Source: Symsagittifera roscoffensis | Taxonomy: Eukaryota; Xenacoelomorpha; Acoela; Convolutidae | NCBI RefSeq assembly: GCF_963678635.1 | Contig: NC_087068.1 | Coordinates: 42,743,649 to 42,807,648 of the forward strand | Length of the DNA stretch: 64,000 nucleotides | Direction: 5' to 3' | Part shown: positions 42,521 through 55,123 of the stretch, one piece after another | Layout of the letters: every line of letters begins with the position of its first letter | How positions within the stretch are numbered: the first letter of the stretch is position 1 | The notes under the pieces: model-generated | Databases searched by the model: none | What the model was told of the DNA's origin: nothing | What the model saw: only the letters and a program-made list of their open reading frames with translations | Program-made: the position numbers and the translations under genes

Positions 42521-43264
42521 TCTTTCACAGGACTTTCTCATTCCCGGCCAATCAAAGCAATGTAATGTTTTTTTTTACCCATGTCTTGACAACCTATTTT
42601 CTCGTGTGATCTCAACAATACAATACTTCTAACTGATACACTTGTGGTTTATAACTTTAAATTTGTGTTTTGTCTTTGTCTCTCCTTTTACAAGCTAGTA
42701 TTCTATCTGACGTGAGGTAAAGTCAGTCCTTTCGTTCCTTTTAGAACTGACTCAAGATTTTGTGACTCTCTTCCACTAGATGTCCTTTCTCCCTCTCTCC
42801 AGCCGCCTCCAGTTGAAGAGGGTATTCGTCATCTTGTCGCTCTTCTGAGCTCTGATCAGATATGATGGTCTGTATCTCGTTTTCACATATTCCTTTAGTG
42901 CCATCAATTATCTTGTTAGGAGTCCTGGTTTATGTGCGTCGTCCTCCAGTTTTACAAAAACAATTCTGCTCAAGATGCCTGGGTGATGTTCAGGTTTCAT
43001 GTTGATTATCGCATTCTGATTGTATAAGAGTTCGCGATAAGGCTTCCTGGAAACTGTTACCAATTCTAACTCTTTCCACCACTCTCCTCCTTATCGTCTT
43101 CCATAACGTTTGTCCCCGAAGAAGAGTCAATATGCAAGTCCCTATCTTGATCCCGCATCTCGGTCTCGGCCAGGTTTGTAAACAAGGTATCTGACCAATT
43201 ATCACTCGTTAACGACCCCCCGTTCCGGGTCTGCTTCATCCAACTCCCAATTTTCTTGTTCATC

Positions 43265-43490
43265 TCGTTTTTTTGGCCTCATTCGCAATGCCCTCTTCGT
43301 TTTTGTCGCTCATGAGTAGCATATCCGTTGTCGCCTGCTGACTCCCCAATTGTAAACCTAAATTCGTGTGGGGCGATCTTAGTGGTCGAATGGGAATGTT
43401 GTCCAATTCTTCACATTCCTCATCGCTCAATCCCTTCAAGAGATATCTCGTGGCGCCGGGGCTAAATTGCTCTAGCATTTGTGGCTACTT
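43265..43490 (-). repeat. Junction fragment shared by three blocks
   Basis: Encodes the same MLEQFSP / KGLSDEECEE stretch as 38920 and 46530 on the minus strand. Here it abuts the pre-integrase segment at 43263, marking a duplication breakpoint inside the element. Confidence 0.65.
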
Positions 43491-43979
43491 CGGTGCCCGC
43501 CTCCTTTTCGTGAACACTGAGTTGATGCTCTTTATGTTCCACTCGCCAGAAGCTTCAAGTAACGGTTCAAACTTCATCATTTTTGTATGGACCGTTTTGA
43601 CCACAGCGAGAGCATCCTTGAGCACCTTCCCACTGCTCTGCCTCTCAAAGTTACTCGTGCTCTCTCTTTGTAACTCAAGAGTTCCACTCCCGAGAATTCA
43701 CTCAAGTCGTCTACCATTGTGGTGGACACTGCTCCCCATATCTTCGTCATAAATTAATCCAAAAGACGGAACTGAGAATGCTTTCTGAATCAGAATTCTC
43801 TGATTCTACACATCCACCACCATGTGCTTAGAATAATTGTTCTCGCAGAACTGATCATACCAAAGATTTTGCACTTTTTGGCAGACTATATGCCTCACTC
43901 ATGCGGAATGCCATCCTGGCCTCCAAGGCCTACTTTCCATCTCTTGATGTGCTTCTTGCTCATTTTCAGGGCACCTTAG

Positions 43980-46395
43980 TAGCGCTGTCTCGTTTCCCTC
44001 GAAGGCATTGCCCTCTTTGTTTTTGTCGCTCATGAGTAGCGTATCCGTTGTTGCCTGCTAACTCCCCAATTGTAAATCTAGATTCGTGTGGGGTGATCTT
44101 AGGGGTGGCGTGGGCGTGTTGTCTCATTCTTCTCATTCCTCGATGATCAATCCCTTCAAGAGATATCTCGTGGCGCCGGGGCTAAATCGCTCTAGCATTT
44201 GTGGCTACTTCGGTGTCCATCTCCTTTTCGTCATCTTTTAGTGGTTCCTCCATCTTTTCTTTCTCAGTAACTTCAGAACGTTCTATTTTTGGGCTGCTTC
44301 GAATATTTCTTCCACGGAGAAGGGTTTCCTCTTGTCTCCAGGGATATCAATTAGGAGAGGCGAGAGTTTGAGTGGATTCAATCTCTTTTACTCAAAAAGG
44401 GAACGGATTGTGTCCTTCATGCTCCAACTCTACCTCTTCCAATACGTAGGGCGCTAAGTACTTCCTGGTGCTGAACATCTAGGTTTGCTTCCTTTAATAT
44501 GACTCGACCATCACTATACACGGGATCGTTGCTTTTGAAGCCAGCCTTCTCAAGCACACTCCTGACTTCGGTCACGTGTTATGGTGGTGGCAGGGACTCT
44601 CTCTTCACCTTTGCCTTGTCCTTCCAGCAATTGCTCGATATCTTACTCGAGTTGAAGTACGCCCCCACTGAATACCCAATGAACAGCGGTTCTTCCATCC
44701 TTGAGTGAACACGCTCTGATGTTATTCCACTAGTTTTCTAGCTTACATAGACGTCACCAACAGAGGACTCGTCATACCCAAGGTCATCCTTCTGATGATC
44801 GGGAATTCCGGAAGTGTGGCGAGCAGAACATCTCAATCTTTTATGCCGCCCAGCTCTTCACTCACCAACTCACACGTTTCCGTCCCGGCCGCGATCTTCA
44901 GGACCTGACTGGTCTTCCTTTCCAAGAAATTCAAAATCCAGAACATTGGGTACCCTTTGATCGGCCCCTCTCGTTTGCCTCTCATTGTGCACTGCAGCTG
45001 ACCCATGAGTCAGTTCTCGACCCTTCTTCTGGCCAAAGAGCGCCGTGTCGCTGAATTGCGTTCTCAATTACTCTTGCTCGCACCATTTCAACGCCTTCCC
45101 ATCTTAAAAAGGGGGTATCAGAAGGTCGAAATGCTGCTATCAGAGAGAGGGACCAGGGAAGACCAAGGTCTCCGCTTGACCATAAATGCATTTCAGCCCC
45201 CGCCCCCCCAGTCCTCTGACCAGTCCAAGAGGATCTGATTTTATCACCAATCACAGATCAGTGAGCAAAGGCATGCATCCGTTCATCTCAAAGATCTCCT
45301 CTCAGGGTTGGTTTCTTCCTCAGTATTTCGTCGAATCTGAAACAAAAGGTACTCCACCAGCAGCGTCTTCAATCCTGCGGTGCACTTGCTAGAGCTAGTC
45401 TCGATACCAGGATGTTTGAGCTATTTCTATCCTTTCCACTAACTTCATTGAACGTTGAAACACCGCATGATTTCCAAGTGTCAAGAGGCTCAATGTCAAG
45501 TAACAGTCAGTCCACAAGGTCACCAAGCCTCTGCTGAATAAGCAAGCTGGCCCCATGTTGAAGAGACTCCTGGGGAACACCAAGTTTAACACAAGAAACA
45601 GGTTGATCGACATGCACACGATATTCTCTACTAGTGTTTTCTTTGAGGAGAAGAATTTATCTAAATACTTCCTCTTTCAGCGTGGACTCCAGAATTTCAA
45701 GATCTCGTGTGCCTTCTGGGGTTTGTCATTGGCCAGCGACACGAATTTTCCCACCGTCATTCTTTTCTTTACCGCTTGATCTAAGTGGTCTTGCAAAATT
45801 TTTCATTTTTGAGCTATAAGAGTAGAAAATGATTGTTTGGTCTTGTCCACAATTTTGTCTGACCTTTGATCTTTTCTAGTCTTGAATAGGATAATATTAC
45901 TCTAGTTTTCGATCCAGGACTGACCGTTACCATCTCTTGTGTTTTATCTATAGCAAAAACAACGTCTGAATCGCCTTCCAAACTTTTTTGAGGATCGGTT
46001 TTTCTCCCTCAAAAGCTCTGGAAGTCCAGTCGCGTGCAAGTAATTATTCATCACTGCCAAAAACAACAGATCTGAACGGGGTTTCCGACTTCAGTGCCAC
46101 CACCAAGGTCAACCTTTATTTGATTCAGCACCATGGAATACGTGTAGGAGAGGTTCTGGCTGGCCAAAACAGTTGCTCAGAAATTCCAACGAACTCTAGA
46201 TTACCATGATTCATGCCGCTCTGGGATCCGATCTGTCATAGACAGCTAGTGTCTTGGCTATTTTGGACGCAACAATTTCCATTTCATATTTCGCATCTTG
46301 TTCCAGTTCTGGACACGCGTAAGCAGTGTCAGGAGGCGCCATGACCCGTGGATCCTAGAGTTTATGCTGCTCTCAATTGGATAGGTACCGCTACT
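43980..46395 (-). repeat. Segmental duplicate II of Ty3/Gypsy mosaic
   Basis: Matches 38700-40925, with offset about 5278 before and about 5471 after a 193-bp segment (about 44631-44823) absent from copy I. The identical stretches extend over more than 1.5 kb, so the duplication is recent compared with the element's decay. Confidence 0.8.
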
Positions 46396-49300
46396 CCCCA
46401 ATTGTAAACCTAAATTCGTGTGGGGCGATCTTAGGGGTCGAATGGGAATGTTGTCCAATTCTTCACATTCCTCATCGCTCAATCCCTTCAAGAGATATCT
46501 CGTGGCGCCGGGGCTAAATTGCTCTAGCATTTGTGGCTACTTCGGTGCCCGCCTCCTTTTCGTGAACACTGAGTTGATGCTCTTTATGTTCCACTCGCCA
46601 GAAGCTTCAAGTAACGGTTCAAACTTCATCAATTTTGTATGGACCGTTTTGACCACAGCGAGAGCATCCTTGACCACCTTCCCGCTGCTCTGCCTCTCAA
46701 AGTTAGAGAGAGGGACCAAGGTCTCCGTTTGACCATAAATGCATTTCAGTTTTCCCCCAGTCCTCTGACCAGTCCAAGAGGATCTGATTTTATCACCAAG
46801 CACAGATCAGTGTGCAAAGGCATGCATCCGTTCATCACCAAGAGCTCCTCTCAGGGTTGGTTTCTTCCCAAGTATTTCGTCGTATCTGAATTAAAAGGTA
46901 CTCCACCAGCAGCGTCTTCAATCCTGCGGCGCAATCGCTAGAGCTAGTCTCAATACCAGGATGTTTGAGCTATTTCCATTGGTTCCACTAACTTCATTGA
47001 ACGTTGAAACACCGCATGATTTCCAAATGTCAAGAGGCTCAATGTCAAATAACAGTCAGTTCACAAGGTCACCACGCCTCTGCTGAATAAGAAAGCTGGC
47101 CCCATGTTGAAGAGACTCCTGGGGAACACCAAGTTCAACACAAGTAACAGGTTCATCGACATGCACACAATATTCTCTACTAGTGTTTTCTTTGAGGAAA
47201 GAATTTATCTAAATACTTCCTCTTTCAGCATGGACTCCAGAGTTTCAAGATCTTGTGTGCCTTCTGGGTTTTGTCATTGTCCAGCGACACGATTGTTTCC
47301 ACCGTCATTCTTTTCTTTTCCGCTTGATCTAAGTGGTCTTGCAAAGTTTTTTTTTGAGCTATAAGAGTAGAAAATGTTTGTTTGGTCTTGTCCACAATTT
47401 TATCTGGTCTTTGATCTTTTCTAGTCTTGAATAGGTTAATATTACTCTAGTTTTCGATTAGGACTGACCACTATCATTTCTTGTGTTTTATCTATAGGAA
47501 AAAACAACGTCGGAATTGCCTTTCAAACTTTTTTGAGGGTCGGTTTTTCCCCCTCAATGGCTCTGGAAGTCCAGTCGCGTGCAAGTAATTATTAATCCCT
47601 GCCAAAAACAACAGTTCTGAACGGGGTTTCCGCCTTCAGTGCCACCATCAAGGTCAACATTTATTTGATTCAGCACCATGGAATACGTGTAGGAGAGATT
47701 CTGGCCAAAACAGTTTCTCAGAAACTCCAACGAACTCGCAATTACCATGACTCATGCCGCTCTGGGGTCCGATCTGTCATAGACAGCTAGTGTCATGGCT
47801 ATTTCGGACGCACCAATTTCCACTTCATATTTCACATCTTGTTCCAGTTCCGGACACGGGTAAGCAGTGTCAGGAGGCGCCATGACCCGTGGATCCTAGA
47901 GTTTATGCTGCTCTCAATTGGATAGGTACCGCTACTCTTATTTTGCCAATTGTGCCTGGTGTTTGGGTGGTTCTGCAATCATTTTCGGGATACTCAGTTC
48001 CTTCAGAAATCAATATGACGGATATGGCCTTTTTCCGCATCCCTGGCAGTTCTGATATCTCAAGGGTCTATTTCCGGGGTCTAATCTCCAGGGAAAAAAT
48101 CGCCTCATTTGTTTTCAGCCAGTCCACGCAGTAAGAATTCCCCAGCTCCTCGGTTCTCGTTAGCTCTAATGCCTTCATGAGCTCTTGCCTGAACGCCAAC
48201 TCTTGAAAACTCAGTTTCTTGATCCTTTCCAGATACTTCGTCCTGCTCGACCCCTCAAGAGGTCGTCCCGAGGTGCTTCTCTCGCTTCCAAGCTCCACCA
48301 TCATCGAAGCGAATCCCACCACGGAGCTCTGTGGTGTCAGAGACCCTCTCGTCTCCTTCTCATAAGAAGTGGAGCCTTGGTGTCTGATACCACTGCTTGC
48401 AGGACTGTCTCTAGAGTCCCTCTGATCTCCCAGCTTAGATTAGATGGGCTTGATCGGGAAAATGGGTGGGTTTAGTGTCGTTCCCGCTTCTCCTTCTCAT
48501 TGTCAGGTGTTTGTCTCGTTCTACTGACTTCTTTAATTCATCAAATACCGGTTACATTTAGCCTTCTTATACGTAGAAAACATCTTCCGAGTTTGCTTCC
48601 ATCCTATCGTGGTCAATGAACCTCGCTGTATCGTTGCCATCATTTTTCTTGCTTTTTCCTCTTTGCTCACTTCGCAAGCCGATTCTTCTACTAGATCACC
48701 TACACCGCCATTCTCCTGCGCCCAGATGTGTTGTCTAAGGTTTTCTCAATGAGCCACTCGTCAAGTACTCAAGCTACAGAAGCTGACTTCTTGATGTACC
48801 TCGCAAGAGAATCCTGGCCGCGTCTTAAATAGTTTCTTTGTCTCGTTTGGTGGGAAATGGTTTTTGGAAAACTCAGACATATTTTCCCACCTCATTCGGT
48901 TTTGCTCAGAGGATCTTTTTATCGTTATTCTTCCTTCCGTTGCCGCATTTGCGCTTGAGCAGTGTTCCTTCTTTACAGGTCATTCAATTCCTGATGACTA
49001 TTTTTCCTACGTACATTTGTTTTGGGGCTGTCTCTGCTTGAGAAACTGGGTAAAATAGTTTAAGGGCATTATTTTTTCTTTTCCCGTCAACATAATGAAT
49101 ATACTGATAACAGTAGTCGCGTGTTGCGTGCTATTGAAAGCACCAACCACTTGAGGTAGATATTTTTCCCAATCCGTCATGCATCTAGATCATTTTACTT
49201 TTAGCATCATAACCTTTCTACCAGTCCATTTGTCTGTGGATGATGCATCGTGGAATGGGCTTGGGCGATGTGTGGCCTTTTCATCAATTCTTTGTCAGGT

Positions 49301-50350
49301 CTCCTACGAAGGCTTTGCCGTTATCAGACTGGAGGGTCATAGGAGATCCATACTTCGAGATCCACCAGTGAGTATCAAGTGACCACCGGTTTCTTCAGCC
49401 GTTGCTGTTTGGTAACGCACTGCTTCCGCCAGTTTCGTAAAAAGATCTGTGATCTTTAGTATCTGTTTAAATCGAGAATCGGTCATAGAGTTCTTCTGGT
49501 GATTTATCTGAATAATCTCATTAAGTTCTGAGTTCTCGACTAGTTTCAGGGGAGTTTTCGTTTTCCTGGGTTCCTTCACCAGTAGGCATACTAAGCTGCT
49601 TTATTCCTTCTTTCACAGGACTTTCTCATTACCGGCCAATCAAAGCAATGTGATATTTTTTTTACCCAAGTCTTGACAGCCTATTTTCTCGTGTGATCTG
49701 AAAAATGCAATACTTCTAACTAATACACTTGTGGTTTATTACGTTAAATTTGTGTTTTGTCTTTGTCTCTCCTTTTACAAGCTAGTATTCCATCTGACTT
49801 GAGGTAAAGTCAGTCCTTTCGTTTCTTTTAGAACTGACTCAAGATTTTGTGACTCTCTTCCAGTAGATCTCCTTTCTCCCTCTCTCCAGCCGCCTCCAGT
49901 TGCAGAGGGTATTCGTCATCTTGTCGCTCTTCTGAGCTCTAATCAGATATGATAGTCTGTATATCGTTTTCACATATTCCTTTAGTGCCATCAATTGTCC
50001 TGTTAGGAGTCCTGGTTTATGTGCGTCGTCCTCCAGTTTTACAAAAACAATTCTGCTCAAGATGCCTTGATGATGTTCAGGTTCAATGTTGATTCTCGCA
50101 TTCTGATTGTATAAGAGTTCGCGAAAAGGCCTCCTGGAAACGGTTACCATTTCTAACTTTTTCCACCACTCTCTTCTTTATCGTCTTCCATAACGTTTGT
50201 CCCCGAAGAAGAGTCAATATGCAAGTCCCTATCTTGATCCTGCATCTTGGTCTCGGCCAGGATTGTAAACAAGGTATCTGACCAATTATCACCCGTTAAC
50301 GACCCCCCGTTCCGTGTCTGTTTCGTCCAACTCTTAATTCTCTTGTTCAT
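46396..50350 (-). repeat. Segmental duplicate III including second integrase
   Basis: From about 46715 this matches 39690-43263 with several per cent divergence and small indels. It carries the pre-integrase stretch (50350-49839) and a second integrase. Bases 46396-46700 are a patchwork of the junction fragment and the 43505-43640 fragment. Confidence 0.75.
49150..49610 (-). mobile_element. Ty3/Gypsy integrase core, copy 2
   Basis: Same order as copy 1: QINHQKN, DLFTKLAEAV, SDNGKAFVGDL, HHPQTNGLVER. A one-base deletion after GDLTK and other lesions break the frame. The first catalytic Asp is again Asn, so that change predates the duplication or arose in the common source. Confidence 0.8.
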
Positions 50351-50500
50351 CTCGTTTTTTCAGCGGCTGCTGCTCTCCGGGCTCACTAATTTCTCCAATG
50401 ATTTCTGTATTTTTTTCGAATGAAAACCTTTTTCTACAATTTCATAGCTGTTTTTTTAATGTTTCCACTGGGAGATGGTTTAAGTTTACCAAGTTCGCCC

Positions 50501-51500
50501 CTACTTCATTTTTGTGTCACTTAAGTCTTTGCTGCCATAAGCTGTTGGCCTCAAGACTGTTCTAACGTTCCACGTTTTTTCTTGATGAAAAATGCCTGAA
50601 ATTGCTATTACCGATGCATTGGTCTTTATTATGTACATGTCGTTTTCTGTCGGCATTCCACGCAATTCTTTCTTCATTCTCTGGTATGCTGCTTCTGCGT
50701 TCTCGTTCCATGTGAGCTTTTTTCCTTTATGTCGCATCTGTTGTTGCATCGAAAATAACTTCTCGCCATAGCTCATGATGACTTCTCCATAGGTTTTTGT
50801 GAAGCCAAGCAAACTCATTAAGTGATGTAGTGTGCTCGGTGACTTCCATGTGAAGACTGTTTCTACTGCGTCCGGGTCCGGTCTTATGCCATATTTGTTC
50901 CCATCGTACCCGATTTTTTTTGTTGAAAATTTCAAGATCTCTCATTCGTATGAGTTTAACTTCAAACTCGTTCTTTTTACGCATGCAAACACCTCATCTG
51001 GGCGCTCGCTGTGATCTTGAAATAGGGCGTGGCAATGAGAAAGTCATCCATGTAACAAAAGAGTGAGTTTCTATCTTTCTTGGTTACTCTTGTCAATGCC
51101 TGAGCCATTAAACTCTGGAAAGAGTGTCACGTTGCATAGCCCAAACGACATTCATTTCCACCTGAAGAGACGATGCCTAGTTCATATGCAAATCCAGTCT
51201 GTTGCCTATTTTTATTCCTAGGTGGCACCTGCCAGAATATTGATCTCAGTTCAAGGGTAATGAAAAGTTTTTCCCAATTTCGAGAGGCTCTTGTCTACTC
51301 TTGGAATAGGATAGGCATCCTTCACCGTGACTGAGTTCAGATGTCGATAGTCACAATAGAACCTCAATTGATCCCTTTCTTTTTAGCCTTCGCTACTCCA
51401 CGCGCCCACGCTGACTTGGTTGGTTCTTTCATGTCGCACTCTAGTAACGTTTCTATTTCTTTTCTACATGCATCTGATTTGCATGGTTTCAATCACTTCG
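50501..51500 (-). mobile_element. Ty3/Gypsy reverse transcriptase and RNase H start
   Basis: From high to low coordinates the minus strand reads CRKEIETLLECDMKEP (start of RT), a frame-broken finger/palm region, CYMDDFLIATP with the catalytic YMDD at 51054-51043, then the thumb/connection (GIRPDPDAVETVFTWKSP; LLGFTKTYGEV) and the beginning of RNase H (TNASVIAISGIFHQ; RTVLRPTAYGSKDLSD). The order and motifs are those of Ty3/Gypsy pol. Asp at the first RNase H position is Asn (TNAS). Frameshifts make it inactive. Confidence 0.85.
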
Positions 51501-53357
51501 CCCCCTCCCTCAGCGGTATGCAGGTTTCCTCTATTTCTAATTGTTGCTCGACGACCTTACAACACCGAATGTCGGCCCTATGTCTCGAGAAAAGGTCCTG
51601 GTTACGATGGAGTACGCTCTTAATGGCTTCGAGCTGCTCGTCCGTATTTTTTCTCTTAAATGTTCCACTTCAGGTGGTACAGGTAAGACAGGGGTGTCCA
51701 TGTTTAATTGCTCGGGTGTGGACTTTTCTGGAAAGTTCGAACAGCTCGAGAGTCCATCATCTCTCTCTGACTTAAGACAATCAATTTTTCGCGGAAAAGT
51801 TTTTTATTTTTTCCTATCCGTTTACCATACAGTTTTTGTCTAACCGATGCATTGGACTTTATTATGTACATGTCGTTTTCTGTCGGCATTTTACGTAATT
51901 CTTTCTTCATTCTCTGGTATGCTGCTTCTGCGCTCTCGTTCCATGTCAGGTTCTTTCATGTCGCACTCTAGTAACGTTTCTATTTCTTTTCTACATGCAT
52001 CTGATTTGCATGGTTTTTGCACAGTTGTTTTGCACAGTTGTTTACCAGAAATGATTCATCGTTACAACGCCCAATGTCGGCCTTATGTTTCGAGAAAAGG
52101 TCCTGGTTACGATGGAGTACGCTCTTAATGGCATCGAGCTGCTCGTCCGTATTTTTTCTCTTAAATGTTCCACTTCAGGTGGTACAGGTAAGACAGGGGT
52201 GTCCATGTTTAATTGCTCGGGTGTGGATTTTTCTGGAAAGTTCGAACAGCTCGAGAGTCCATCATCTCTCTCTGACTTAAGACAATCAATTTTTCGCGGA
52301 AAAGTTTTTTATTTTTTCCTATCTGTTTACCATACAGTTTTTGTCTAACCGATGCATTGGACTTTATTATGTGCAGGTCGTTTTCTGTCGGCAATCCACG
52401 CAATTCTTTCTTCATTCTCTGGTATGCTGCTTCTGCGCTCTCGTTCCATGTCAGGTTCTTTCATGTCGCACTCTAGTAACGTTTCTATTTCTTTTCTACA
52501 TGCATCTGATTTGCATGGTTTTTGCACAGTTGTTTTGCACAGTTGTTTACCATAAATGATTCATCCTTACAACGCCCAATGTCGGCCTTATGTCTCGAGA
52601 AAAGGTCCTGGTTACGATGGAGTACGCTCTTAATGGCTTCGAGCTGCTCGTCCGTATTTTTTCTCTTAAATGTTCCACTTCAGGTGGTACAGGTAAGACA
52701 GGGGTGTCCATGTTTAATTGCTCGGGTGTGGATTTTTCTGGAAAGTTCGAACAGCTTGAGAGTCCATCATCTCTCTCTGACTTAAGACAATCAATTTTTC
52801 GCGGAAAAGTTTTTTTATTTTTTCCTATCTGTTTACCATACAGTTTTTGTCTAACCGATGCATTGGACTTTATTATGTACATGTCGTTTTCTGTCGGCAT
52901 TCCACGCAATTCTTTCTTCATTCTCTGGTATGCTGCTTCTGCGCTCTCGTTCCATGTCAGGTTCTTTCATGTCGCACTCTAACAACGTTTCTATTTCTTT
53001 TCTACATGCATCTGATTTGCATGGTTTTTGCACAGTTGTTTTGCACAGTTGTTTACCATAAATGATTCATCCTTACAACGCCCAATGTCGGCCTTATGTC
53101 TCGAGAAAAGGTCCTGGTTACGATGGAGTATGCTCTTAATGGCTTCGAGCTGCTTGTCCGTATTTTTTCTCTTAAATGTTCCACTTCAGGTGGTACAGGT
53201 AAGACAGGGGTGTCCATGTTTAATTGCTCGGGTGTGGACTTTTCTGGAAAGTTCGAACAGCTTGAGAGTCCATCATCTCTCTCTGACTTAAGACAATCAA
53301 TTTTTCGCGGAAAAGTTTTTTATTTTTTCCTATCTGTTCACCATACAGTTTTTGCCT
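51410..53357 (-). repeat. 506-bp tandem array inside RT region
   Basis: Three full units (starting 51841, 52346 and 52852; period 505-506) and a longer founder unit before them. Each unit contains the RT N-terminal CRKEIETLLECDMKEP stretch fused to a piece of the downstream thumb/RNase H region (same DNA as about 50630-50730 in another frame). A chimeric junction was therefore created first and then amplified. Units differ by only a few bases. Confidence 0.85.
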
Positions 53358-53399
53358 AAATGATTTGGACAACCAAGAACCTCATATAAAGTGAAGTTT

Positions 53400-53899
53400 T
53401 CAAAAGTCTTGTATTTAGTTTTCACCTGCAATGCATATCCAAGTTTTCTCCATCTCTGGATTGTGATTGGTGAATCAAGAATTTTCAACAACACAATCAC
53501 GGCAAGACCCCCTTGAAGGTAGTGAAGTACCTTCCTAAAATAGCAGCAGCTTCACTATTTGGATTAGAAGTTATTTGTTTTGACTTCGTTTTTTCATTCT
53601 CAGGCTTAATATTGCCACTTCATTGGCTTTTAACCCTACCCTCCTACTAAAAAAAGTCGTGATCAAGTTTATCGGTTTCGTTACGTACTTTCTCTCTGGG
53701 TTGCAAATCCTGAGCATCGCGTTGAAGAGGTTAATGGTTACGTCAAAGTTCCATATAAAGTCTTTTTGAAGGGCGAATTGGTGATTCATCCTAGATTCAA
53801 CTAGATTCTCAACAAAAAACATGACGATTCATTTAGACTCTCGACAACCAAATAGCTCATCCAAAAGTTTTTGACCCCATCTCCAATTCCAGTGGGGAC
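53400..53899. other. Linker between protease and RT relics
   Basis: Broken minus-strand frames, for example 53822-53571 (MFFVENLVESRMNHQFALQK), presumably the protease-RT linker of the same element. No motif is recognised. Confidence 0.35.
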
Positions 53900-54200
53900 T
53901 TCTGCCAAGTAGTCTTAACACTCCTATGCTTGCAGCTGAAAAACGTATCCTCGAATCAATTACATCAAGTTTTTGTTGGTATCACGCTCAAGGCTGCTCC
54001 TGTGTCCAGTTATTCATTCAGTGACTTTTATCCCATTGACGTCTTATACATAGATCGAGACATCTGCCTTCTCCATTTTCAATAATGCTCTTATCGCATT
54101 TGACGGAGTGTGAGGATTAATCGATGGCAAGTAGTCCCATATACATCTATATGCATCAATAATTCGTCATTCGGTCACTCAAATTTCGCATCATTTCATG
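53900..54200 (-). mobile_element. Ty3/Gypsy aspartic protease relic
   Basis: At 54010-53981 the minus strand reads LDTGAALSVI, the flap/active-site DTGA motif of retropepsins, which cleave the element's polyprotein. Surrounding frames are broken. Its place between the gag-like frame and RT is the expected gene order. Confidence 0.7.
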
Positions 54201-54805
54201 TCCTACTGCTAAAATGATTGACATAAATCTTGCTTCTATCTTTGAAATTCCGAACGGCCCACTGTGATCATTTTCATGGCATTGCTGTTGTTCTTCATCT
54301 TCAAATCATTACTCACTTCAGGTTCTTTTGTAAATTGCTCATCCGTGTTCTGCCTTAGTTTTTGCTTGATTTACCCTGCTGCTAGATCCTGGCTCATTAT
54401 TATGATGGCATCCGTTACAACTTCCTCACAGTTAATGTCCAGTTTTTCAGCCTCAACACCCATTTTTTCGTTACCTTCATCCTCGGTTACTTCCTTTACC
54501 AGTTTCGATAACGTTTCCTCCTTAAACGTGTCCTAGTTTTGCAGGTCCTTGTTTTCTGCCTACCTGTTTCTTGTGTTTTCCACTGCTGCTAATGCTGTTT
54601 TGTTTTACGAACGATTTCGACTTTTCACTGTTTCCCCAAACGAAGAACAGTCTATCTGAAATTGACCCCATTGATTGCAAAAAAAAACATCTTGTCTCTA
54701 TTTTGAGATTTCGATTTCATCCATCTGGCTTAGGTCATCTTCGTCAAGAGCAAAGCCCAGGCTTTTTGTGACTTTTCTGTACAAAGTATAATCTACGACA
54801 CCGTT

Positions 54806-55123
54806 TTAATCTGATCCAATGTTCTCGCATGATCGATGTTTGTCTATTTTGTCTCTTGATTTGTACCATGATGTCTTTGGAGCTTGTTTTCGTGCCTGAA
54901 AATTGCGATCAGCTGCATATGAACACTTCTTTGGCTTCAATAACATGTACTCTCTTAATTTATGTCTCATCTCTTCTAGAGTTGTAGGGTTGACTTTCGA
55001 AAGCGTGTAGTATATCACTAGTGTTGATCTCAGTTCATCGCTTTTCACTCTGTCGATGAATTTTAATGCATGGCTGAGGTTCTTTCTTTTTGTGAATTTC
55101 TCTGGGTCGCTCTTTTGTCTCAA
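54806..55123 (-). mobile_element. Gag-like fragment of Ty3/Gypsy element
   Basis: A 105-codon minus-strand frame, charged and helical in style (HALKFIDRVKSDELRSTLVI; EEMRHKLREYMLLKPKK), located just upstream of the protease relic as gag should be. No CCHC knuckle can be read intact. The assignment rests mainly on position and composition. Confidence 0.5.
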
